Assembly: GCA_018340375.1 (NCBI GenBank)
Contig: JAFFJZ010000006.1
Location: 27,844,001-27,908,000 of the forward strand
DNA length: 64,000 nucleotides
Reading direction: 5' to 3'
From: Gonatopus flavifemur
Lineage: Eukaryota; Arthropoda; Insecta; Hymenoptera; Dryinidae
Shown: one piece after another, positions 33,987-43,321 of the stretch
Position numbering within the stretch: the stretch's first letter is position 1
Layout: each line of letters begins with the position of its first letter
The notes under the pieces: generated by a model
What the model was told of the DNA's origin: nothing
The model's database searches: none
The model's input: only the letters and a program-made list of their open reading frames with translations
Made by a program: the position numbers and the translations under genes

Positions 33987-34215
33987 TGTGTCGGACTGGC
34001 CCACCCGGCTCCCTGGCGATCGCCAGAGGCCCTTCGGTATTTGGGGGCCCATTCAGTTTTCAGTTTTCTTTTTTTTGCAGGAATTATGATGAAATCTTGA
34101 TTTTTCCAAGAGTATGCCCCGTCCAGGAAGCCCGAACTAATTCCTACCCGGGGACCTTGATACAAGCTAGTCCGACAATGCGGACATTTATCATACTTCT
34201 TCCAGAATTTCATCA

Positions 34216-34346
34216 CCCTGGTGAAAATAAAGTGTTACACTGTAGTTACAGTGCAATGCGAGGTTCATCCGAATGTACCCGGAGTGGTGTTTCGCGCCGT
34301 GGAATGCATCGCAAATGTATTTTGTTACACTTCGTTTTTACCAGGG
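34216..34346. mobile_element. 131-bp foldback MITE with CCCTGGTGAAAA termini
   Basis: The left CCCTGGTGAAAATAAAGTG and right CTTCGTTTTTACCAGGG pair, followed inward by TGTTACA/TGTAACA and TGCATCGC-like matches. Confidence 0.7.
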
Positions 34347-35052
34347 CAGGAATACATTCATAATCATGTATCTGAAGTTTTAATGAAAAATCTCTGATAA
34401 CTCACATAGAGAGTTTGACAAACTCTGAAAAAACTCAGAGAACAATGTCCTAAAAGTATTGGATTTTTCATCGAAATCTCAGAATTTTTTAGACTTTATC
34501 AGACTTTTGCAAAGGAAAATCAGAATTTTTCATAGATTTTCAGAAATTTTTCAGCGAAATATTTCCATTCGGGTGGTCATCCTCAATGAAAATCAGAGGA
34601 AGATCTTTTATGAATTGGATTGTATCCCTGGTCAAAAAAACTAAACAAACCTAAACAAAAAATTTTTTTTATGACTACTTCCGACGTACTAGGTGTTTTT
34701 GTCTCGGAAATTTCATAACTAAAACTAAATCTTTGATTTAGGAGTTACTTCCGGATAAAGGCAATCAACGGCTTTCCGATTGTTTCAGTATTTCATTGAT
34801 CAATTCACTTAGGTGCATTTCAAGTTTTGATGAAACAAATTTTTTCCGCTCACTTCCGCAATTGAAGAACTGGATTTTTTAGGTTTCGTTCCGCATTTGG
34901 AAAAATAATTTATTTGAAATTCAACATCGGATTTACCAATAACTGGAGTAAAAATAAAAATGAAAATTAATTCAAACACTCGATACATTTTGTGAATTTG
35001 TGGACACACAAATTGTTGCATTCCACTTGGAAATGAGGATAAATTCATTCCT

Positions 35053-35130
35053 ACCTAAAGGGGATTTGAACTCTTACCGAACCTATCTACCTATAAGACC
35101 TACCTACTTAACCTCTAAGCTATCCTAACA
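35053..35130 (-). repeat. tRNA-like (SINE head-like) segment with A and B boxes
   Basis: On the minus strand, TAGCTTAGAGGTTAAG resembles a pol III A box. About 45-50 nt downstream, GAGTTCAAATCCCC resembles a B box. The acceptor and T stems do not pair well, so this is not a functional tRNA. It may be a diverged tRNA-derived SINE head, or chance within sequence rich in ACCTAA words. Confidence 0.35.
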
Positions 35131-35360
35131 CGCTGCTCCAAGGGCAAATATTGTCTCAGATATTGTACAGCTGATCGGAAGTTTGATCACGCATGCGTGA
35201 TTCTGTTTCAGTTCATTTCCGTGTAGATGCAAGAAAACTGTTTCCATGCATTTCCGATTTATTTCCGCACGAATATACTCGGAGTAGTTACGTTTATGGA
35301 CCGCGTAAATGACCTCCAATTACTTAGGTACATCTTAGGTACCAATTTGTTTAGGTTTAC

Positions 35361-36245
35361 TTATGAAAAATCGGAAATGGAATTATGAGAAATGTTTACG
35401 CGGTGTCATATGACCTGATCAACTTCCGCGGACTTCCGTTCAGACCTAAAAACACAGTTTCCATGTATTTCCGATCTATTTCCGCACAAATATACTTGGA
35501 GGTACTTACGTTTACTGACCGCGTGGATGATTTCTTATTACTTAGATACATCTTAGGTTCCAATCTGTTTAGGTGTACTTATGAAAAATCGGAAATGAAA
35601 TTTTGAAAAGTGTTTACGCATACTGTGAATTAATTCACTTCCGCGACTTTACGCTGAGACCTAAATAGAATACTTCGGTTTACTGACGCTTTGTTTCCGG
35701 CTCGATGAACTTGGAAGAAGTTATGAATAATATGCACATACTGTTTTTCTATTACTTGGGAGTATTTGAGGTTCTAATCTACTTCCGTTCACTTATGAAA
35801 AATCAGAAATGAAATTTTGAAAAGTGTTTACGTATACTGTGAATGAATTCACTTCCGCGACTTTACGCTGAGACCTAAAGAGAATACTTCGGTTTATTTA
35901 TGCTTTGTTTCCGCACTGATGAACTTGGGAGCAGTTATGAATAAAATGCATATAATGTCTTCCTATCACTTGGGAACATTTTAGGTTCCCATCTGCTTTC
36001 GTTCACTTATGAAAAATCGGAAATGAAATTTCGACAAATGTGTACACATACTGTGAACTAATTCACTTCCGCGACTTTACGCTGAGACCTAAAGAGGATA
36101 CTTCGGTTTATTTATGCTTTGTTTCCGCACCGATGAACTTGGGAGGAGTTATGAATAATGTGCATATAATGTCTTCCTATTACTTGGGAACATTTTAGGT
36201 TCCCATCTGTTTCCGTTCACTTGTGAAAAATCGGAAATGAAATTT
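35361..36245. repeat. 214-bp tandem repeat, five units
   Basis: The marker TTATGAAAAATCGGAAATG starts at 35361, 35579, 35793, 36007 and 36221 (one base changed in some copies), giving spacings of 218, 214, 214 and 214 bp. Units also share TTCACTTCCGCGACTTTACG. Two further units lie in inverse orientation near 37140 and 37354, about 213 bp apart. Confidence 0.85.
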
Positions 36246-38327
36246 TGAATAGTGTTTACGCGGTGTTTTGAATAGTGTTTAGCGAGCGGGAGAAATTTGT
36301 TTCATCAAAACTTGAAATGCACCTAAGTGAATTGATCAATGAAATACTGAAACAATCGGAAAACCGTTGATTGCCTTCATCCGGAAGTAACTCCTCAATC
36401 AAAGGTTTAGTTTTAGTTATGAAATTTCCGAGATAAAAACACCTAGTAAGTCGGAAGTAGCCGTAAAAAATTTTTTTTGTTCAGGTTTGTTTAGTCTTTT
36501 TGACCAGGAATCAGGTCACATGACACCGTTAACATTTGTCAAAATTTTCTTTCCGATTTTTCATAAGTACACCTGAACAGATTGGAACCTAAGATACAAC
36601 TAAGTAATTAGAAGCCGCGGTCAGTAAACTTAACTACGCCCAAATATATCCGTGCGAAAATAAATCGGAAATGAACGGAACCCTAGTTTAGTGCAAGTCA
36701 TACGTAAGTAAACCGAAACTCTCTACGTGTGGATTGCGGAAATCGGCGGAATCAATTATCATGTGGAAGAAAATCCCAAGTAGAAACTCCCTACATGTGT
36801 AAAATCCTCGTTCGGAAGTACTCGGAAGAGATCCTAAGTGATTTGAAAACATCTACTTCAAAAATATTTAGCCCTGGTTAAAAAAACTGAACAAAAAATT
36901 TTGTTACGACTACTTCCGACTTACCAGGAGTTTTTGTCTCGGAAATTTCATAACTGAAACTAAACCTTCGATTCAGGAGTTACTTCTGGATAAAGGCAAT
37001 CAACGGTTTTCCGATTGTTTCAGTATTTCATTGATCAATTCACTTAGGTGCATTTCAAGTTTTGATGAAACAAATTTCTCTCGCTCGCTAAACACTATTC
37101 AAAACACCGCGTAAACACTATTCAAAATTTCATTTCCGATTTTTCACAAGTGAACGGAAGCAGATGGGAACCTAAAATGTTCCCGAGTAATAGGAAGACA
37201 TTATATGCATTTTATTCATAACTCCTCCCAAGTTCATCGGTGCGGAAACAAAGCATAAATAAACCGAAGTATTCTCTTCAGGTCTCAGCGTAAAGTCGCG
37301 GAAGTGAATTAATTTACAGTATACGTAAACACTTTTCAAAACTTCATTTCCGATTTTTCATAAGTGAACGGAAGCAGATTGGAACCTAAAATGTTCCCAA
37401 GTGATAGGAAGACATTATGTGCACAGCATTCATAACCGTTCCTAAACTTATTGGTTCGCAAATAGAGTGGAAGTGTACGGAAACAGTTTTTTTACTTCCA
37501 CACGGAAATAAACGGAATCACAGTATAGTCCAAATAATACCTAAGTAAACCTAAACTGCCTACGTGTGTAGTGCGGAAGCCGGCGGAATCAACTGTGAGT
37601 CGGAAAAGAATCCTAAGTGATTGGAAACTCTCTACTTGTGTCAAATCTCGGTTCCTAAGTAGTCTAAACAGATCCTAAATAATTTGAAAACATTTACTTC
37701 AAAAATACTTAGGTTTCTTTAGATTTTTTAACCAGGGATAAGAAATGCACAAGCCCTGGTTAAGAGAAACCATTGATTCTGAACGAATCTCATTAACTCA
37801 TTAATTCGACAGATCCGACCAAACCTTTTCGATGCATAATAATGAGCCTGTTACAAATAATCTATCAAATCTCATAGGCGAATGGAAGAATGAATAGGTT
37901 TCAATGAAATTCAATGATATTTAATCAGAAATTCCACCATTCGTAATAGGATTTAATAGAAAATTTCTACCTGGGGATTGAACCCAATAAGAAAGCTCAC
38001 CGGACGATTGTCATTCATGAATCAGAAACGAATGAAGTATATGGCTCAGAGTGCTCGAAAAATACAATGGCATTCAATCGGCATAACGCAACTGAATTCT
38101 GTTGTAATCGATGAGTGATCATACAAAAATTGTATTCGCCGCGTTGAATGGGGCAAACGCTAATTGAATTCGTTGAGATTAAAAATGTGACTTGAGGTTT
38201 CAATTTTCGGATCAAGTGACTTTCGGGACGCTCGTCTTCGGATCCATCGTGCATCAGGCCAATTATCTTTTGGATCTATTGGGGTCGACCTGCGGCGTGC
38301 AAGACGTCACATCGTGTGGAAGCACCC

Positions 38328-39897
38328 TTAACGGGCTACTAGCGTCGGTAACTCACGTCATTGGTTAGAAAGGGACAGAATCATACGATAGAAAAAGAGG
38401 TCCGTTACCGACGCCAGTGTCCCGTTAAGGGGATACCAACGTACCATCCGAGTGAAGATGTTGTGTGCAAGATTTCTGTCAACTGAATTTATGAGACTTT
38501 CTGAAAATTTCAGGGAATGATCTTTGATACCTTATCAACTGCTGTACAGAGCTCAAATTTGAAATTTCGCAAAAAATTTTCTTTCACCGATTGAGGAGAA
38601 ACATTTTTTTTTCGAAATTTGAATTTTGGGCTCTGTACAGCAATTGATAAATTATCAAAGATCATTCCCTCAAATTTTCAGGAAGTCTCATAAGTTCAGT
38701 TGAAAGAAATCTTGCACACAAAATCTTTACTCGGATGGTACGCTGGTATCCCCTTAGAACTTACCGACCGAGCAAGATTTTTCTTGAATTAATTATTTGA
38801 AGCTGTATTTACGGAATAATCTGAAATTTTCAGGGATGATTCTCTGAGACTTTATCTTAGTCGCTGAAGAGTCCGAATTTTGAATTTTGAAATTGAAAAT
38901 TCGAGCTCTTTAGCGACCCAGATAAAGTCTCAAAAAATCATCCCTGAATATTTAAGACCATTTCATGAATTCAGTTTCGAGTAATTTGGCAAAAAAAGCC
39001 GTGCTCCGATGGTCAGCTCGTATCCACCTAAGAGGATACCAGGGTGACCATCCGAGCACGTTGGTTAGAAAAGGACACGCCTATACGATAGAAAGAGAGG
39101 TCCGAAAAACGCTGGTATCCATTTGAGGGTATCCCGTAGAAGCCGAAGACACTAGATCTCTCTACCCAAAATACTCGAAGATGACTGAATAAAATTAATT
39201 GAAACAACCAGCCAGACCTTCTGTTGATATGGAAGAAGGTCTGGCTGGTTGTTATATTCCATTCTATTGAGTCATCTTTGAGTATTTTGGGAAAAACAAT
39301 CTAGTAACTTCGGCTTCTACGGGATACCAGTAATTCCCGCTGATGCAACTTGCCGTACAAACTTATCGATTGAGTAAACATTTTCGGCAAGATTATTCTG
39401 AATTGAATTCATAGAGAAGTATGAATTTTTCAGGAATAAATCTTTAATCCTTTATCTACTGCTGTACATCGCCCGAATTTTGAATTTCCAAAAAATATTT
39501 TTTTCTGTCGGTAACATGAACTTCTTTTTCGAAATCCAAAATTCGGGCGATGTACAGCAGTAGATGAAGGGTTGAAGATTGATTCCTGAAAAATTCATAC
39601 TTCTCCATGAATTCAATCCAGAATATTTTTGCCGAAAAAATGTTGACTCAGTCGGTACTTTTGTATGGTCGGTTGCATCTGCGGGGATCACTGGTATCTC
39701 CTTAACGGGCTACTAGCGTCGGTAACTCACGTCGTTGGTTAGAAAGGGACAGAATCATATGATAGAAAGAGAGGTCCGTTACCGACGCTAGTGTCCCGTT
39801 AACGGGCTACTAGCGTCGGTAACGGACCTCTCTTTCTATCATATGATTCTGTCCCTTTCTAACCAATGACGTGAGTTACCGACGCTAGTAGCCCGTT
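38328..39897. mobile_element. Run of about eight abutting foldback elements at TTAA-like junctions
   Basis: Units in order: 38328-38428 (TTAACGGGCTACTAGCG ends); 38425-38757 (TTAAGGGGATACCAACG ends), sharing the TTAA of its neighbour; ~38754-39033; ~39030-39125 (AGGATACCAGGG / CGCTGGTATCC); ~39126-39330 (GGGTATCCCGTAGAAGCC arms); ~39323-39700; ~39700-39803; and ~39800-39897, which repeats the first unit's sequence. Each unit is its own palindrome. Three of them share the interior pattern TTTTCAGGRATGAT..CTGTACAG-like. None codes for protein. Confidence 0.8.
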
Positions 39898-39960
39898 GAG
39901 CAGTCCATGTACATTTATAAGGTCAAAGCTTCGTATACGACCCTAGGGAGTTCCGAACCC

Positions 39961-40129
39961 TGTGAGGCTGGCCTCCCATGGACCGGAATTCGTTCCGGCG
40001 GAATGAAAATTGAACCAATGCACAATTTTTTTATAGGTTTCTGATAGAACGCTCTAAAAGAAATTGTGAAAGCGATTGGTTTAAAGTCATTCCGCCGGAA
40101 CGAATTCCGGTCCATGGGAGGCCAGCCTT
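39961..40129. mobile_element. Foldback element with perfect ~45-nt arms
   Basis: The left arm AAGGCTGGCCTCCCATGG-like (GAGGCTGGCCTCCCATGGAC) and its inverse flank a ~78-nt loop. Both arms contain GGAATTCGTTCCGGCGGAAT. Near-identity of the arms suggests recent formation. Confidence 0.75.
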
Positions 40130-40183
40130 ACCGATTGAAATTTTCAGTGAATTTTGGGGGGATTCTAGTAAGTTACTATCCAG

Positions 40184-40400
40184 GAATCAATTGGGTGGTG
40201 AACACCCGTTCGACCGAAATTTATTTTACCGAATGACAATAATCCGAAGAAGTCTTGGTGACATTTCGTCTTATTCGCACACGACTAGTAACGTATAGTA
40301 AGATTCCGAATTATTGTCATTCGGTAAAATAAATTTCGGTCCAACGGTGTTTCGGCCTAACGCGTTTTCCGTCCAACGGGTGGTCACCCAATTGGGTCTT
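40184..40400. repeat. Foldback element with CAATTGGGTGGT ends
   Basis: Arms share ACCGAAATTTATTTTACCG and CATTCGGTAAAATAAATTTC. The outer right arm carries an extra ~35 nt (GTTTCGGCCTAACGCG) not present on the left. Confidence 0.65.
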
Positions 40401-40449
40401 CGGATCCGCTTCGTTCTCTTGAAATTCCGATCATTCCGATTCATGAATA

Positions 40450-40572
40450 GGCTTGCCAGAAAAAATCGCCCAAACTTTGATCATTGAATTCTTTTGAAAT
40501 CAGAAATACAATTGGTTAGTTATACAAGAAGCAACCAATCATCAGAGTTGGGTGGTTTTTTTTCTGGTGGGC
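40450..40572. repeat. Short foldback element
   Basis: The left CCAGAAAAAATCGCCCAAAC and right GTTGGGTGGTTTTTTTTCTGG pair imperfectly, with a further TTTGATCATTG/CAATCATCAGA match inside. Confidence 0.5.
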
Positions 40573-40938
40573 TATTCGTCAGAGGCCAGCCCAGGGGAAT
40601 AAAATCATGAAACGTTGAACAAACCTGATCAAACCTGATCACGTAACAAAGGATAAATATTTTGAACGTAATATATGTTGTGAAAAAGTGCATAATATTT
40701 CAGATTAAAAACTCATAACCTTATGGTTATTGAAAAGTAATTCATATATTATCAAGACTGAAAATCTCGATGGAATGTTAACATCGTAATGAAAAAACCT
40801 TTCCCTTTAAATGAAAAAACGAGTGATGTATGAATCTTGTACCACGCGCTTGAAACATAATTCCTTATTCATGATATACCGTTATCTCATCGGAATTCAC
40901 GTTTTCAATCATTTATTCCCCGCTTCGATAGATCCGAT

Positions 40939-40954
40939 ATGAATTATATGCACA
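40939..40954 (+). other. Possible first coding mini-exon of the NYN gene
   Basis: ATG at 40939, then a GTAAGC donor at 40955, paired with the strong acceptor ccacag ending at 41053, gives a 99-nt intron. The join is in frame with the ATG at 41065 and adds nine residues (MNYMHKRRK). This is suggestive only; the exon could equally be 5' UTR. Confidence 0.3.
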
Positions 40955-41064
40955 GTAAGCACAAGCAATATTTCCAAATTTCAACATAACCTCATTTTCC
41001 ATTCTAACAACTTCAACATGTTTTCCGTTCTTTTCATTACCTTGAATCCACAGAACGTCGGAAG

Positions 41065-42766
41065 ATGAGCAAATTTATAATCCGTTGTACTCCCTCTCCA
41101 AAAAAACCAAAAAACAAAACCATGAGAACACCGAGAAAAATGTTGAAATCTCCAAAAAAGGTCTCCCGTAAGAAACCTTTCAAGAGAGTTCTGCGAAGAT
41201 CATTGAGAAATCTACACGACAGGTATGAATATAAATCGATAATGAATCTCTTTGCTCTTATACATTCCGCTCACGTAACAATCGTTTCAGCGACAGTGAT
41301 TCTTCTATGATCAACGTCATGACCATTCCCACGCCTCCTCTTGTCAAAAAACGTAAATCACTGTCTAGGACGAGTAAAACTACCCCAACTATTGACGATA
41401 GCGTCATTATTTTGAGTGACAGTGAAAATGAGACTCCTCAGAACCGCAGAAAGAGATGCGGCAGTTCAGAATCCGCAACATCCGAGGACAACGAACCTCT
41501 AGTTCGGAGAGTGTTAAGAAAAGTGAATTCTGTTACCTCGCGAGGTCTTGAGAGGAGGAATTCCAAGTCCCAAGAGTCGGATATCTCTTGCATCTGCGTA
41601 TCCGATACCGAAGACGGAAATATTCAAAATATCAGTGAGTTTTCAAGACTCATTGTCAAATCTCTTCCTCATCGCTATTCTTTATTGAATTTCTGTATTA
41701 TTCTCGCAGGACCCGTGTTGAATAGAACTAGCGATGATGTGGCAGTAGTTTGGTCGTCGGTCGGATCATCCGATAATCCCACGACAAGTAACAATACCGA
41801 ACTTACCAAGAATGATTTATTCTTCATAGACAAAGAGCCTAGACCAGAGAATCTCATATATTTGGACCCCAAATACACGGACGATGGTCCAAAAAGGAAA
41901 AGAATTCGATTAGATTACGAATCTCCGTTACTTCCTCATAGAGGGAAAAGAAAATCCCAAAAACATCAAAAGAAACTATTGAAACGAAATTTAGTGAAAC
42001 TTATCCCAGCGATGAGAGAAGAAGATGAAGAAATAGAAAGCGGGGAGGATAAATCCAAGTTGGATGCTCAGAAAAAATTACAAAAAAATCAAACCACGGA
42101 CGAAGAGAAAGAAATGGAAAAATCCACTCCCAAAGGAGAATTAAGGAAAATCGTTATCGATGGAATGAACGTTGCGATGGGGTATCATCATATATCGTTT
42201 GTTTTTGTTTTACAGATGATTTCTAAGTTTGTCGAGTGTATGCATTTTTTTTCGTTTGTTCGTTTCAAGGTACACAAATGGTAAAACATTCTCGGAAGAA
42301 GGATTGAAATTAGTGATCGATTATTTCAAAGAAAGAGGGCATAGCGTAACAGCTTTTGTTCCTCAATATATGCGTTCTGAGAAACGTCAGCTTCTCGAGA
42401 AACTCTACAAAGAGGATGAAACGGTAGTCTTCACGCCAAGTCGTCGAGTCGGGGGCAAAAGGATAACTTCTCACGACGATAAGTACGTTACAATATATTT
42501 ATATATCCCACTCATGATAAATCATCGACTATTAAATTATGTTATATATCCACAGTTACATATTAGATTATGCCACCAAATGTAAAGGTATAGTAATTAG
42601 CCAAGATCAATACAGGGACTTGTACAAAGATAAACCAGAATGGCGCGATACTATAGCCAATCGACTCTTGCAACCGACATTTGTTGAAAAATACGTGATG
42701 TTTCCTCAGGATCCTCTAGGCAGAAATGGTCCCGATCTCGATGACTTCCTGAGACATGAAATTTAA
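41065..42766 (+). CDS. NYN-domain ribonuclease (Regnase/N4BP1/KHNYN type)
   Basis: Exons 41065-41222, 41291-41634, 41710-42181, 42270-42482 and 42556-42766 join to 465 residues. The N-terminal ~310 are lysine/arginine- and serine-rich and look disordered. They include VIILSDSENE (about residue 91), CICVSDTEDG and VAVVWSSV, which resemble SUMO-interacting motifs. The NYN RNase domain runs from RKIVIDGMNVAMG (about 313) to the C-terminus. It shows the acidic DGMN, SHDDNY, and SQDQYRD positions expected of this PIN-like metal-dependent endoribonuclease fold, and it ends with the family's DPLGRNGPDLDDFLR. No CCCH zinc finger follows, unlike Regnase proteins, which favours the N4BP1/KHNYN group. 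Intron 2 (75 nt) has no stop and could be retained without a frameshift. It converges on ERCC6. The likely role is degradation of selected RNAs. Confidence 0.88.
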
Positions 42767-43246
42767 AATAACCGCTGGAACGACAAATCAATTCTTACAG
42801 TTATACAGAGCGAATCTCCAACTACTGTCTATCTTACGTAGTTGAATATTCTCTCGGTATACAAAGATACATGCACATATACTTAGATGAGTCATATCCC
42901 AATGTCTCTGCTATCTTGTAAATACGATTGATAATATATTTTCTAATCTTTTTTGTTTCTAATAATTACAATTATAACCGCAACGAGCAAATATTTTCTT
43001 TCTCCTTCATTTTGAGCAAAGCTTCTATCGTGTATAAATCACGATCGAGTCACGCATGGTGATGATTCATGTACGTGGTTCATATAATGCAATAAAAATT
43101 CGCTTCTGTGGGTCTATTTTTTTTTTTTGGAATCTTTTTTTTTATTATTAGAAAAATATAAAACTTTATCGTAAAATAAATTTCTGGTAGAATAGTTGAG
43201 TTATGATCCAAAACAAAATATAAATAAATATTTATATTTACAATCA

Positions 43247-43280
<34 letters not shown>

Positions 43281-43321
43281 GTGTGTGTGAAATTGAATAC
43301 AAAAGAAAAAACAATGATTCA
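42767..43321. other. Shared 3' region of the convergent NYN and ERCC6 genes
   Basis: 555 nt separate the two stop codons. An AATAAA for the NYN gene lies at 43091-43096. On the minus strand an AATAAA for ERCC6 is read from 43140-43145, so the two 3' UTRs may end within tens of bases of each other or overlap. TA and TG microsatellites lie at about 43246-43288. Confidence 0.5.

Larger units (their letters stand above)
34626..37737. mobile_element. Composite inverted-repeat element enclosing a satellite array
   Basis: Starts CCCTGGTCAAAAAAACTAAA (34626). An inverse copy of the first ~220 bp ends TTTTTGACCAGG at about 36509. A second partial copy begins CCCTGGTTAAAAAAACTGA at 36872 and ends TTTTTTAACCAGGG at 37737. 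Long blocks such as CGGCTTTCCGATTGTTTCAG occur in both orientations at 34.77, 36.35 and 37.0 kb. The core is a 214-bp tandem array (separate entry). No coding frame. Probably a CCCTGGT-type element that picked up and inverted satellite units. Confidence 0.7.
19013..40938. other. Gene-free, repeat-rich interval between neurocalcin and the NYN gene
   Basis: No convincing exon was found on either strand across about 22 kb. The left part (19.0-25.9 kb) is AT-rich with many microsatellites and may include extended neurocalcin 3' UTR. From 22 kb rightwards, foldback and TIR elements are frequent and are listed separately. Stretches between them, such as 29.7-31.2 and 32.0-33.3 kb, show only low-complexity or diverged repeats. 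One is a ~166-bp direct duplication at about 33026-33283. Confidence 0.5.

Noticed and set aside
35361..36245. Regularly spaced direct repeats
   Set aside because: 214-bp units in a eukaryotic genome are a satellite, not a CRISPR array; there are no short repeats with unique spacers.
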